Positions 1 to 11,002 of a DNA stretch of 64,000 bases are shown here, one piece after another. Position numbers and translations under genes: made by a program. The notes beneath the pieces were generated by a model, which saw nothing but the letters and a program-made list of their open reading frames with translations, had not been told where the DNA came from and did not search any database. The first letter of the stretch is position 1. The number at the start of each line of letters is the position of its first letter. Source of the DNA: Terrimonas sp. (GTDB lineage: Bacteria > Bacteroidota > Bacteroidia > Chitinophagales > Chitinophagaceae); NCBI GenBank assembly GCA_016125075.1, contig WGMO01000008.1:1-64000 (forward strand), in the 5' to 3' direction.

Positions 1-1827
1 GGGAATCCCGCAAAGATCGATGATACCAAAATAGGAACTCCTGCTGGGCCAAAGGGCATTATAGGGTGTGGGTTCTCCGAGATAGTCGAATCCGGTCCAT
101 ACAAACTCGCCCGCTACAAAATCATTTTCCTGGTTTTTCCACTCTTTATCGGGCAACTGCGACCAATTGCAATATTCAAGATCATAGGCTGATGACTGGT
201 TATCGGGCCAGGTTTTCATGATCCCGATTGCGGCAGGAAGTTTAAAGGCACCCCTTGAACTGACGGTGGAAGCGGTCTCGCTTCCATAAATGACCCAGTT
301 GGGATGTTGCTGGTGCAGGGATAGATATGCTTCAGGTTTATAATTCCATCCCGGTATATCTACAGCATCGGCCAGTCCGTTCCTGATGGCAGGATTCATA
401 TTGTTGAAGCCAGCCGTCACCGGCCTGGTGGAATCATATTGATGACAAATATCTGTAAGGAATTTTGCAACCCGTGCACCTTCTTTTTCTTCCTGTTCCT
501 TAGTTTCATTCCCGATGCTGTACATGATCAGGGCAGGATGATTCCTGTCTCTTAGGATCAAAGCTTCCAGGTCCTTACGGGCCCATTCATCGAAAAGCAA
601 ATGATAACCATTTTTTACTTTGGCGGTTTTCCACTCGTCGAATGCTTCATCTATAAAATAAAAACCCATTTCATCACAGAGCTCCAGTAATTCGGGGGTA
701 TGTGGGTTATGGGTGCCACGGATAGCGTTACAACCCATTTCTTTTAAAAGTTGCAGGCGGTATCGCAGCGCTGATGTATTAACGGCCATGCCTAAGGGGC
801 CCAGGTCGTCGTGGAGACAAACACCTTTCAGTTTGACATTATTTCCGTTGACGAGCATTCCCTGCTGCGGGTTAAAGCTGACCGACCGGATGCCAAAAAC
901 TGTTTTGTATTGATCGATGACCTTTCCATCCTTTTTAAGGGTACTGATGGCATAATAAAGTACGGGTTGGTCAGCCGACCAAAGCCGGGGATTTTTTATG
1001 GGGATTTGCTGGGTATTCACAGCCCCGGGTTTTTTATTAAGCGTTGCTTCGCCCACTTTTTCGTCTTTTTCTGTGTATAGGCTCGTTACCAGTTGAATAT
1101 TATCAGTTGCTTTAACACCTTCAACCCTGGTCTCTATACTGATCAACGCTTTTTCTGCTGAAATTTCTGGGGTGGTGATAAATGTTCCCCAATGTGCTAT
1201 ATGGACGGGATTTGTTTTTACCAAACGAACATGACGGTATATCCCGGCACCGGGATACCATCGCGAAGAACCTTCCTGGTTCTCTAACCGAACTGCAATT
1301 ACATTATCTTCCCCATACCGGATAAACGGTGTAATGTCAAAACAGAATGAGGCATAACCATAAGGCCATTCACCCACAAACCTGTTGTTGACATATACCT
1401 TTGCGTGGCTCATCGCCCCATCAAATTCCAGGGAAAAATGATTACCCTGGTCTGCCTTGTCAAAGACGATATGTTTCCGGTACCAGCCTACGCCGGAATA
1501 GGGCAAACCGCCTGTTCTGCCTGATCTCAACATTTCTTTTTGTTCGCCGTCTTCCTTAACCTGTACAACCTGTAAATCATTTTCCTTGCTAAAAGGTCCG
1601 GTAATGGCCCAGTCATGCGGAATGCTGACCTGCTTCCAGTCCTTTTCATCCATTTCATTCCTGGCCCCGTCGGGGATATCTTTTTTGATAAAATACCAAC
1701 CTGATTGTAAATCGGTTGTATTTCTTTCACCTGGCTGTGCAAGCGTCTTGCAACCTGTAGTCAGTATAAGCAGGGCCACGGTAAAGGAGGCCGGCATGAC
1801 TCGTATTAAAAATGATCTTCCTGACAT
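1..1827 (-). CDS. Glycoside hydrolase family 2 (beta-galactosidase-like) lipoprotein, 3' end outside window
   Basis: Manual reverse-strand translation from ATG at 1827: MSGRSFLIRVMPASFTVALLILTTGCK (lipobox), then GWYFIKKDIPDGARNE...VSIPHDWAI, GVCLHDDLGPLGMAVN, IRGTHNPHTPELLELCDEMGFYFIDEAFDEW, SIGNETKEQ; typical GH2 blocks. Not in ORF track because it runs off the window. Confidence 0.92.
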   Translation of the reverse strand, partial: MSGRSFLIRVMPASFTVALLILTTGCKTLAQPGERNTTDLQSGWYFIKKDIPDGARNEMDEKDWKQVSIPHDWAITGPFSKENDLQVVQVKEDGEQKEMLRSGRTGGLPYSGVGWYRKHIVFDKADQGNHFSLEFDGAMSHAKVYVNNRFVGEWPYGYASFCFDITPFIRYGEDNVIAVRLENQEGSSRWYPGAGIYRHVRLVKTNPVHIAHWGTFITTPEISAEKALISIETRVEGVKATDNIQLVTSLYTEKDEKVGEATLNKKPGAVNTQQIPIKNPRLWSADQPVLYYAISTLKKDGKVIDQYKTVFGIRSVSFNPQQGMLVNGNNVKLKGVCLHDDLGPLGMAVNTSALRYRLQLLKEMGCNAIRGTHNPHTPELLELCDEMGFYFIDEAFDEWKTAKVKNGYHLLFDEWARKDLEALILRDRNHPALIMYSIGNETKEQEEKEGARVAKFLTDICHQYDSTRPVTAGFNNMNPAIRNGLADAVDIPGWNYKPEAYLSLHQQHPNWVIYGSETASTVSSRGAFKLPAAIGIMKTWPDNQSSAYDLEYCNWSQLPDKEWKNQENDFVAGEFVWTGFDYLGEPTPYNALWPSRSSYFGIIDLCGIP

Positions 1828-2000
1828 TTGATAAATTAAATTAAAAAGACCAGGGCCATTAACAAAATTTTTATTCCTTCAAAGTTTAAGGATATTTAGT
1901 TATGTGAAGAGGGTTTAGCCCATCAATCAGGGGGGGTAAATAGTTCAAACAGGGGGTTGGGTAAATTGAATCATTAAATTTAGGCGCAATATGCCTTAAA

Positions 2001-5000
2001 TTGGATTCAATAGGGTTTCGGGAATCTCATTCGATTGTCCTGTTGAGGTTTTTTAAACGGGAAATTGATGATCACGGAGCCGGAATTTTAATAATTTGCT
2101 TGCTTGATATGATAAAAAGGGGGGGAATTAATATTGCCATTGTAATGGTAGCGATGCTGGGCTATACACTAAATAGTTTGGCACAAACCAATATTGAAAA
2201 TAATATCACGATTGATGATGGGTTGATCAATAACGAGGTGACAGCCATTCACCAGGACCGGTATGGGTTTATCTGGTTTGGCACAAGGGGCGGCTTAAAT
2301 AAATATAACGGGTATGACTTTAATGTTATCCGTTCCGATCCCGGTTCATTGAATAATCTTTCCAACCAGGCGGTTGAAGTAATTGCAGAATATAAGAATA
2401 CACTTTGGATCGGTAATAAAACCGGGGGACTGAACAGCTATGATTTTCTTTCAGATTCCATCACCCATTACCGACCGGCGGATTCTGTCAGGATCCAGGA
2501 GATCAAGTCCCTGCTGGCCGATAAATCTGGAAACTTATTTATCGGTGCCCTGCACGGATTGTATTTATTGAAAGGGGGGGAATTTATTACCATTGACAAA
2601 AACCTAACCGTCAATGCCCTTGCAGAAGATGATAACGGGAGTATTTGGGTGGGATCGACTTTCGGACTCTATAAGTATAACCCACCGCTAAATAAACTGC
2701 AACCGGTGAACCTTGGTCCGAAAAAATTTGAAATCACTTCCATCGGCGTCAATAATCTTACCCATACATTATTTATCGGGAGCTGGAGAAACGGGTTGAT
2801 TCGTTATGATATCCGGCAAGATAGTTTCAGGAAATACATGGTGGGTGCAGGACAGGAGGGGCTGGCCAGCAATAATACATACAGGGTGCTGGTGGATCGC
2901 AATCAAAATGTTTGGGTGGGTACCTGGGGAGGGGGGTTAAGCCGGTTTGATATCCCGACCGAAACCTTTGAAGATATCAGGATCAAGCCCCTGGATGTAT
3001 ATAATAAGGACTATGATATCATTTTATCCATCATCCAGGACAATACCGGTATTTTATGGATCGGTACAGATGGCGGCGGTGTGTGTAAACTGGATCCCTA
3101 CAGGAAAAAATTTAAGACCATCACCAATTTCGGACGCGATAAGGCGATTCTTGACAATACCCATATCACGGCTGTTTATGAAGATCGTTTTGGAGGATTT
3201 TGGCTGGGTACCAAGGGGGGCGGATTGCGGTATTCTGCAGACAAAAAGAATTTTGTTCAAAAAGACCTGGGTTTTAAAACCATCCGGATCAATACTTTTT
3301 TTGAAAATGGGAATGACCTCTGGGTCGGTACCGGCGACGGATTAGTGATTTATAAAGATTTCAGGCATCATAATACACCCTTACTAATAAAAAGGGCGAA
3401 TAACGACAGCACAACCCTGAGTGGTCCCAAGGTCACTTCCATCGTCAGGGATAAAAATGGCATCTTATGGGTGGGTACACAGGAGCACGGCCTGAACAGG
3501 ATCATCTCCTATCAAAACGGGGTTCCTGTTTTTAAAAGGTATCCGGAATATGTGGGAGTGGCCGGCGCGATTCAAAATGACCGGGTAAGCTGTATGCTGG
3601 TGGACAAAAGCAATCATTTGTGGGTAGGCACCTACGATGGTCTCCATTTATACAACCGGCAAAAAGACAGTTTTGAATTAATAAGAACCGTTGATAAGAC
3701 GAAGAAAGGACTGTCTAATAACACGATCCTGTCGCTGGCCGAAGACAGCTATGGAAATATCTGGGTGGGCACGCAGCAGGGACTGAATAAGTTGTTTTTT
3801 CTGGATAATGGTAAAATTTCCATTGAACCCTTTTATCAGAGTCCGGGATTCCCCAATGATTATATCCATGCCATCCTGGTTGACAATGAGAACAATATAT
3901 GGATGAGTACGAATAAAGGGATCACCAAGTACAATGTCCGCACCCGCAATTTCAGGAATTTCGATACCCGGGATGGGGTTTCTTCCAACACTTTTTCTGA
4001 AAATGCGTCATTTCTGAAGCCAAATGGGGAAATGTATTTCGGAGGTATCAACGGGGTGACCTATTTTTTCCCGGACAGTATTTTTCTCAATCATTATAAA
4101 CCGCCGGTCTATATCACCAACCTTCAGATCAACAACCAGAGTCCAGGAACCGGCAAGGCGATAACAGCGGATAATATCCGTTCCGGGTCCTTATTTCTGA
4201 CCAGGAAGATCCGGTTGACCTACAAAGAGAATATTATTACCATCTCTTATGCGGCATTGGATTATCATGCATCGGATAAGAATCAGTATCAATATAAACT
4301 GGAGGGCTTTGATGATAAATGGGTCAATGCAGGGTATAAAAGGACTGTCACCTATACCAACCTGCCTTCCGGTTCCTATGCTTTCAAAGTAAGGGCTTCC
4401 AACAGTGACCAGATCTGGAATGACGCCACTGCAGTCATGCAGTTTTACATATCCCCGCCACCCTGGAAAACCTGGTGGGCCTATTTGATATATTTCCTGA
4501 TCATTGGCGGGCTGCTCTGGCTTTCCCGGCATCTCACCCTGAACAGGATTTACCTGAAAAACAAGTTGGAGATTGCTAACCTTAATTATGCGAAGGAACA
4601 TGAGATCGCTGAGATAAAAAGTAAGTTCTTTACCAATATCTCCCACGAATTCAGGACCCCCCTTACCCTGATGATGGGGCCTTTGGAGGACCTGTCCACA
4701 GACACTAAAATTGATCATTCGGTAAAGAGCACGATCGCCAGGATCCAAAACCAGTCAAAAAGACTCTTAAGCCTGATCAATCAACTACTCGATTTTAATA
4801 AGGCGGAGGCCAATGCCTTAAAGCTAAATGCCTCCTACCAGGATATTGTTGGTCTATCAAGATCCATTGCAAACTCATTTGAAGAAGAGGCAGAAAGAAA
4901 AGATATCCAGTTTTCATTTAGCTCCAACAAGCGGGAAATATTCCTGCTGCTTGATAAAGAAAAACTGGAGAGTATCTTATATAACCTGTTGTCCAATGCT

Positions 5001-6161
5001 TTTAAATTTACCTATGGAGGAGGGGAGGTCAGTATGCAAGTCAATTATGTACAGGACCCCAGGCCCGGTTGTGAGATCATAGTGGCCGATACGGGTAAAG
5101 GTGTGGCGAAAGAAGAAAAAGAAAAAATATTTGACAGGTTTTACCAGGTGGCACAGGCAGAGCCCGGTAAATATATGGGTACGGGTATCGGCTTGGCTTT
5201 TGTAAAAGACCTGGTGGAATTGCACAAGGGGACGATCCGGTTAATGGACAACCAGCCACAGGGCTCGGTTTTCACCATCAAACTGCCCGCGGAAATTGTC
5301 AATTATACCAATGAAGAATGGGTGGAAGATGAACCCCAGAACGGTCAGTCTGCTGATCATGATACTGAGGCCGAAAAGCCCGAGCTCCCTATATTTCTGG
5401 TGGTGGAAGATAATGAAGAGCTGAACCACTACCTGTGTAAAATATTAAGCAGGCGGGGGGAGGTGATTTCTGCACTGGATGGAAAAGAGGGCCTGGAAAA
5501 AGCATTCCAAACCATTCCTGATTTAATTGTGAGCGATGTGATGATGCCGGAGATGGATGGATATGAACTGTGTAAATTAGTAAAGGAAGATAAACGGACC
5601 TCTCATATTCCCGTTATATTATTGACTGCAAAATCAGACGACCTTTCCCAAATCGAAGGCATCAAAATCGGCGCGGACGTATATCTCGGCAAGCCATTTA
5701 AACCCGCCATATTAGTCTCTCATGTTACCAGTCTTATTAAATCCAGGAAAAAATTAAAAGAACTGTTCGCCCATCGGCTCAACCTCGAGCCGAGCGATGT
5801 GGAGGTCACGTCCTTTGATGAGGAATTCATAAAAAATGCGATCCATTTTATTGAGGAGAACATAGAAAAAGATGAATTTTCAATTGATGAACTGGCCCAG
5901 CAACTGAATATGAGCCGTTCTACTTTTTACCGGAAATTAAAAGCCCTGACCGGTATGTCCGGATCAGATTTTATCCGTCTCATCAAGCTGAAACGATGTG
6001 CCCAATTATTGAAATCGGGAGAATATACGGTAAGTATGGCCGCTTATCATGCCGGTTTTAATGATCTGAAACATTTCAGAAAAAGTTTCCAGAAACAATT
6101 TGGTATCACACCCTCCGCCTATATGAAACGGAAGGGTGTTGGTCGGGAGGACCTTACATAA
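2001..6161 (+). CDS. Hybrid two-component system sensor/regulator (reg_prop propeller, Y_Y_Y, HisKA/HATPase, REC, AraC-type HTH); likely true start 2109
   Basis: Repeated GxIWxGTxxGLN propeller motifs, SHEFRTPLTLM H-box, GTGIGLAFVKDLVELHKG, VSDVMMPEMDGYELC receiver, C-terminal AraC HTH (SMAAYHAGFNDLKHFRKSFQKQFGITPSAY). Confidence 0.95.
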   Translation: MDSIGFRESHSIVLLRFFKREIDDHGAGILIICLLDMIKRGGINIAIVMVAMLGYTLNSLAQTNIENNITIDDGLINNEVTAIHQDRYGFIWFGTRGGLNKYNGYDFNVIRSDPGSLNNLSNQAVEVIAEYKNTLWIGNKTGGLNSYDFLSDSITHYRPADSVRIQEIKSLLADKSGNLFIGALHGLYLLKGGEFITIDKNLTVNALAEDDNGSIWVGSTFGLYKYNPPLNKLQPVNLGPKKFEITSIGVNNLTHTLFIGSWRNGLIRYDIRQDSFRKYMVGAGQEGLASNNTYRVLVDRNQNVWVGTWGGGLSRFDIPTETFEDIRIKPLDVYNKDYDIILSIIQDNTGILWIGTDGGGVCKLDPYRKKFKTITNFGRDKAILDNTHITAVYEDRFGGFWLGTKGGGLRYSADKKNFVQKDLGFKTIRINTFFENGNDLWVGTGDGLVIYKDFRHHNTPLLIKRANNDSTTLSGPKVTSIVRDKNGILWVGTQEHGLNRIISYQNGVPVFKRYPEYVGVAGAIQNDRVSCMLVDKSNHLWVGTYDGLHLYNRQKDSFELIRTVDKTKKGLSNNTILSLAEDSYGNIWVGTQQGLNKLFFLDNGKISIEPFYQSPGFPNDYIHAILVDNENNIWMSTNKGITKYNVRTRNFRNFDTRDGVSSNTFSENASFLKPNGEMYFGGINGVTYFFPDSIFLNHYKPPVYITNLQINNQSPGTGKAITADNIRSGSLFLTRKIRLTYKENIITISYAALDYHASDKNQYQYKLEGFDDKWVNAGYKRTVTYTNLPSGSYAFKVRASNSDQIWNDATAVMQFYISPPPWKTWWAYLIYFLIIGGLLWLSRHLTLNRIYLKNKLEIANLNYAKEHEIAEIKSKFFTNISHEFRTPLTLMMGPLEDLSTDTKIDHSVKSTIARIQNQSKRLLSLINQLLDFNKAEANALKLNASYQDIVGLSRSIANSFEEEAERKDIQFSFSSNKREIFLLLDKEKLESILYNLLSNAFKFTYGGGEVSMQVNYVQDPRPGCEIIVADTGKGVAKEEKEKIFDRFYQVAQAEPGKYMGTGIGLAFVKDLVELHKGTIRLMDNQPQGSVFTIKLPAEIVNYTNEEWVEDEPQNGQSADHDTEAEKPELPIFLVVEDNEELNHYLCKILSRRGEVISALDGKEGLEKAFQTIPDLIVSDVMMPEMDGYELCKLVKEDKRTSHIPVILLTAKSDDLSQIEGIKIGADVYLGKPFKPAILVSHVTSLIKSRKKLKELFAHRLNLEPSDVEVTSFDEEFIKNAIHFIEENIEKDEFSIDELAQQLNMSRSTFYRKLKALTGMSGSDFIRLIKLKRCAQLLKSGEYTVSMAAYHAGFNDLKHFRKSFQKQFGITPSAYMKRKGVGREDLT

Positions 6162-6321
6162 CAAGCTGATTTTTATGAAAAAATTTTCATTTGAACCGTC
6201 ATTACCTCTTTTTTGATTCAAAAACCCCCGTACTGTTTCATCTTAATTTTTGAAAATTGAATCCAGGAAGCAAAGGCTTTCTCTAACGATTAGTATTTAG
6301 TTCAATCCAAAACTTAAGCGT

Positions 6322-9300
6322 ATGAGTTTTCTACAACTTCTTAAACGTAAAGCGGGTCCATATGGGGTCATGCTTTTTGGCATTTTGCTCTTCTTTAGTG
6401 CAGCGAAAGCACAGGTGACACCTTCGCAAAGCAACGTAATAAAAGGAAAGGTCACAGCCGCAAAGGATAATCAGCCTTTATCGGGTGTTTCGGTGGAAGA
6501 CAGTGATAAACCGGGTAGCGGTACGGTTACCGATGAAAACGGCATGTATGAAATTCGTGTTAGCGACAACACCAAAACATTGCGCTTTACTTACGTGGGA
6601 TTCATTTCCGCTGAAATCCCAGTGTCCGGAAGGAGCCTGATCAACGTCAGCCTCGAGGCCGGTGTTTCCACCCTCGACGAAGTCGTAGTGGTGGGTTATG
6701 GTACGCAGAAAAAAATTAATCAAACCGGGGCTGCCGAAACGGTGCGTTTTGATGATGCGGTCAACCAGCCGGTAACAAATTCAGGGCAGTTGATGTACGG
6801 AAGGTTTTCCGGGGTGCAGATCACTCAGTCCAGCGGTCTTCCCGGATCGGATGCATCCTCTGTTATTATCAGGGGTGTGGGTACTTTTGGATCCGCCAAC
6901 CCCCTGGTGGTAATTGATAATATACAATATGACGGATTGGAGGCATTTAATAACCTGGCGCCTTCCGATATAGAGAGCATTTCGGTACTCAAAGATGCTT
7001 CGGCCAGTGCCATTTATGGCGCAAGGGGTGCAAACGGGGTCATTGTTGTGACCACCAAAAAAGGGAAAAAAGGACCCATGAAGGTCATTTATAATGGCTA
7101 TACCGGTCTGCAGAAAGTGACGGTTGTCCCTGAATATTTAGATGCTGTAAATTATGCCCGATTAAAAAATGAACACGATATAAATCTCAATGGTGCCAAT
7201 GCCCCGTTAAGATTTACGGCCTCCGATATCCAGGCCATTATCGATGGTACAAAGCCGGACCAGTATGCCAATACCAACTGGGCTAAAGCGATCCTGCGCA
7301 ATGCGCTTATCCAGAATCATTATCTCTCATTTTCGGGCGGAAATGACAGGACCACTTTCCGGGTTTCATTGGGATATTTAAACCAGCAGGCTGTAGTAAA
7401 AGGAAAGTTCAAGTCGGAACGGTATAACCTCAGCCTGAATCTTAACTCTAAAGTAAAAGACTGGTTAACTATTTCCAATGTCACTAATACATACTGGAGC
7501 AAGTTCAGGGGACCTGCCGGTGGCGCCGGTGCTATTACCGGGGAAACAGGGATCATCAACCAATTCCAACGCTCTTCTCCCACCGTCCCCGTTTATTATT
7601 CCAATGGAGAGTATGGCATCGTGGATGGTTCTTACCAATATGTAAACTTCAGTTTCCCCGTAACCAATCCGATCCAGAAAGGTTATTTAGGTGATTATCT
7701 CAATGACGATATCAATATTGCGGAAAGGCTCGGTCTCAAAGTCGATTTTACAAAATATATATCTTTTGAATCCAGTGGTAGCCTGAACCTGGGTTTTGGC
7801 AATACTTCCAATTTTGTTCCGACCAATAATACTTACGACTGGGCAGGCAATCTCGTGGGTCAAAACCTGGTCAATACCCTGACCAATATCGAAACTTTCA
7901 GTTATCGTTTACTCAATGAAAATATTTTGCGCTATGCCAGGAAGTATAACGAGCATCATGATGTATCTTTTTTGCTGGGTCACTCCTTAATATATAACAG
8001 GAATGATGGTTTTACCGGGCAATTGTCGGGTTTCCCATCTAATTCCGTTCAGGAGTTTGACGGGGGTGGGGTGTTAAACCCCAATGTATCGGGTGGTGCT
8101 TCAGAGGTATCCCTGCAATCCTTCTTTTCCAGGGTCAATTATGTGCTGAATGGAAAATACCTTTTTGAATTTAATATCAGAAGGGATGGCTCATCCCGTT
8201 TCGGTCCGAGCCACCGGTATGCCAACTTCCCATCTGCTTCTGTGGGCTGGCGTTTAAGTGAGGAAAAGTTTCTGAGTAATGTGGACTGGATTTCAGAACT
8301 CAAACTGAGGGGCAGCTGGGGTATTACCGGAAACGATAATATCGGCAATTATATCTTCGAACAGACTTACAATACCAACCTGGATTATATTTTAGGAACC
8401 AGCAATATTGTAGGCGCTGTAGCATTGACCGGACTGGCCAATCCCAATATCACCTGGGAAACCATCAAACAGGTGGATCTGGGTTTGGATGCAGGGTTGT
8501 TCAGGAATCATTTGTCGGTTACGGCAGACTATTTTAAGAGAAACAGTTCGGATGTGCTGTATACAAATTTCCCCATACCGAGTTCAATCGGGGTAACCAA
8601 CCTGGCCGCACAGAATGCTGCCAGTATGGTGAACAGCGGTGTGGAACTGACGGTGAACTACAGGGGACGGATGCATGAATTTAATTATAATGTCGGCGCC
8701 AGTGTAAGCAAGTTTGCGGATAATAAGGTTACCGGTTTGGGTGAAAAAGGGATTGAAACCATCAATAATGAAACCATCATAAGGATCGGTCAACCGTTTA
8801 ATGCTTATTTCGGGTATAGAGTTCTCGGCGTTTTCCAGACGATGGACGAAGTAAATAATGCACCCAAACAGTTTGGCAGTAATAAAACAGCGCCAGGTGA
8901 TTTTCAATATGCGGATCTTTCAGGACCTGATGGCAAACCGGATGGTGTCATTGATGCCTATGACAGGACGATCATTGGTAACCCCTTCCCCAAGTGGACC
9001 TATAACTTTAATGTCAACCTGGATTATAAAGGGTTTGATTTGAACATCATTTTACAGGGAGTTGACCGGATCGACCGTTTATTGAATGACAACGGGCAGC
9101 TTCCTATGGAAGGCGACCGGAACAATGTGCTTGCCTACTGGGTAAACAGGTGGACTGTTGATCAGCCCTCGAAAACCCTGCCCCGTTTAGGTGGACAGAA
9201 TAATTCAATCGTTTCTGATTTTTATATCCAGGATTGTTCATACCTCAGGGTTAAAAGCATTGAACTGGGTTACGCTTTACCCAAGTCCATAACACGCAAA

Positions 9301-9459
9301 ATGGGTATTGATGTACTGCGGTTCTATCTCGGTGGCCAGAATATCCTGACGTTTACAAAACTGAAAAATTTTGATCCCGAGAGACAAAGGGGTAATGCAA
9401 CAGATCAGCTTACTCCCCTTTATAAGATATTCACATTTGGTTTAAATGTTAAATTTTAA
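6322..9459 (+). CDS. SusC-like TonB-linked outer-membrane transporter
   Basis: Signal peptide, carboxypeptidase-like N-domain (GKVTAAKDNQPLSGVSVE), plug motif VVVGYGTQKKINQTGA, SVLKDASASAIYGARGANGVIVVTTKKGK, C-terminal beta-barrel. Confidence 0.96.
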   Translation: MSFLQLLKRKAGPYGVMLFGILLFFSAAKAQVTPSQSNVIKGKVTAAKDNQPLSGVSVEDSDKPGSGTVTDENGMYEIRVSDNTKTLRFTYVGFISAEIPVSGRSLINVSLEAGVSTLDEVVVVGYGTQKKINQTGAAETVRFDDAVNQPVTNSGQLMYGRFSGVQITQSSGLPGSDASSVIIRGVGTFGSANPLVVIDNIQYDGLEAFNNLAPSDIESISVLKDASASAIYGARGANGVIVVTTKKGKKGPMKVIYNGYTGLQKVTVVPEYLDAVNYARLKNEHDINLNGANAPLRFTASDIQAIIDGTKPDQYANTNWAKAILRNALIQNHYLSFSGGNDRTTFRVSLGYLNQQAVVKGKFKSERYNLSLNLNSKVKDWLTISNVTNTYWSKFRGPAGGAGAITGETGIINQFQRSSPTVPVYYSNGEYGIVDGSYQYVNFSFPVTNPIQKGYLGDYLNDDINIAERLGLKVDFTKYISFESSGSLNLGFGNTSNFVPTNNTYDWAGNLVGQNLVNTLTNIETFSYRLLNENILRYARKYNEHHDVSFLLGHSLIYNRNDGFTGQLSGFPSNSVQEFDGGGVLNPNVSGGASEVSLQSFFSRVNYVLNGKYLFEFNIRRDGSSRFGPSHRYANFPSASVGWRLSEEKFLSNVDWISELKLRGSWGITGNDNIGNYIFEQTYNTNLDYILGTSNIVGAVALTGLANPNITWETIKQVDLGLDAGLFRNHLSVTADYFKRNSSDVLYTNFPIPSSIGVTNLAAQNAASMVNSGVELTVNYRGRMHEFNYNVGASVSKFADNKVTGLGEKGIETINNETIIRIGQPFNAYFGYRVLGVFQTMDEVNNAPKQFGSNKTAPGDFQYADLSGPDGKPDGVIDAYDRTIIGNPFPKWTYNFNVNLDYKGFDLNIILQGVDRIDRLLNDNGQLPMEGDRNNVLAYWVNRWTVDQPSKTLPRLGGQNNSIVSDFYIQDCSYLRVKSIELGYALPKSITRKMGIDVLRFYLGGQNILTFTKLKNFDPERQRGNATDQLTPLYKIFTFGLNVKF

Positions 9460-11002
9460 AGTTATGAGACAATTGATTGTTCTATTAGCCGGCGTAATAA
9501 CGCTTGCGGGTTGTTCCAAAAAGTTTCTGGATAAAAATTCCCTGACGCAGATCGGGGAAGCAAATTTCTGGAAAACGGAACAGGATGCATTATTAGGTAT
9601 CAATGGTATTTATGAGGCTTTACAGGATCGTGCCCTGTACAGCGGTAACCTGAACGCCAGCCAGGGTTTACCCGGGTTCGACACCTTTGGTGATAACTGT
9701 TATAACGCCTACAAATGGGAGGGTCCCGGAAACTATATGGTGGCCAATGTCGATCCGAGTACTGCCTTTTTTAGTTACCTGTGGACTTCCTGTTATAAGG
9801 GAATCGCCCGGGCCAATGCGGCTATTGAAAATATTGCCAGGATCCCCGTAGAAAATGTGTCTGATGCTAAAAAGCAGGAACTGCTGGGTCAGGCCTACTT
9901 CTTGAGGGCCTTGTTCTATATGAACTTAGCGGTGTATTACAAGGATGTTCCCCTGATTCTGAATGTACAGACTTTGGATGATGCATACGTGACTAAAAAC
10001 ACCTACCAGGAAGTATCTGACCAGATCATAGAAGACCTGAAATCGGCGGCCAATACGCTACCTGTTTCCTATCCTGCCGATCAGTATGGATATGCCACCA
10101 GGGGAGCTGCACTTGGCTTATTGGCGCGGTTTTATTTGTACAACCACGAATACCAGTTGGCCTTTGATGCCACAACTGGTATCATGTCATTGGGCTATAT
10201 TTTGAATCAAAGCTATTCCCAGTTGTTTACCGAGCAGGGAGAATTATCAAAAGAAATCATTTTTTCGGTTCGTTTTATTCAGGATGCATCTGATAATGGG
10301 GAAACATTTTCAGGAACCTATGCCGGTATCCCGAAAGTCGATCAGCAGCCCATGCCCAACCTGGTCAATGATTTTTATTGTACGGACGGTTTGCCAATCA
10401 GCCAGTCTCCCTTATATGCTCCTGCCAATCAAAAAGCCAACCGGGATCCAAGGCTGACGTCAACCGTATATTTTAAGAATGATGTTTTCCTGGTAGATAT
10501 CAACAAGGTGTTTACAGGAAATACCGCCACCAAATATGGATTAAAGAAATATATCAGGAATTCCGCATCTTCTACCGGTATCGCAACTTACGCACCCGGC
10601 GGGCAGGATTTTATAGTACTGCGCTATGCTGATGTTTTATTGATGCGGGCTGAAGCGCTGGTGGAACTTAACCAACTGACAGAAGTTTATACCTTGGTGG
10701 ACCAGGTAAGAAGCCGCGTAAATATGCCCAGTATTGAATCGGTGGAAGGAACAGGGTTAAGCCAGGCTCAATTAAGGGATATTGTGCGGCATGAAAGAAG
10801 GGTGGAACTGGCAACTGAAGGTTTGCGTTTCTTTGACCTGATACGCTGGGGACAGGTACAGCAGTCTTTCCAGACAGTTTCTGCAGATGTCGTTGCCGGA
10901 TATTCGCCGGTATACAGGGGGCCGAAATCTGAATCATTCCCGATTCCGCAATCAGAGTTAGATGCGAACGCAAGCCTGGTACAAAACCCGGACTGGCAGT
11001 AA
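9446..11002 (+). CDS. SusD-like substrate-binding lipoprotein (likely start 9464)
   Basis: MRQLIVLLAGVITLAGCSKKFLDKN lipoprotein signal; FLRALFYMNLAVYYKDVPL and ERRVELATEGLRFFDLIRWG, typical of SusD/RagB; directly follows SusC. Confidence 0.95.
   Translation: MLNFKVMRQLIVLLAGVITLAGCSKKFLDKNSLTQIGEANFWKTEQDALLGINGIYEALQDRALYSGNLNASQGLPGFDTFGDNCYNAYKWEGPGNYMVANVDPSTAFFSYLWTSCYKGIARANAAIENIARIPVENVSDAKKQELLGQAYFLRALFYMNLAVYYKDVPLILNVQTLDDAYVTKNTYQEVSDQIIEDLKSAANTLPVSYPADQYGYATRGAALGLLARFYLYNHEYQLAFDATTGIMSLGYILNQSYSQLFTEQGELSKEIIFSVRFIQDASDNGETFSGTYAGIPKVDQQPMPNLVNDFYCTDGLPISQSPLYAPANQKANRDPRLTSTVYFKNDVFLVDINKVFTGNTATKYGLKKYIRNSASSTGIATYAPGGQDFIVLRYADVLLMRAEALVELNQLTEVYTLVDQVRSRVNMPSIESVEGTGLSQAQLRDIVRHERRVELATEGLRFFDLIRWGQVQQSFQTVSADVVAGYSPVYRGPKSESFPIPQSELDANASLVQNPDWQ

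Noticed and set aside
713-1080. Forward ORFs 713..913 and 811..1080
   Set aside because: Antisense to the GH2 gene that reads open from 1827 to the window edge with clear family motifs.
4191-4748. 185-aa antisense ORF inside the HTCS gene
   Set aside because: Opposite strongly conserved kinase/propeller coding sequence; no domain-like sequence.
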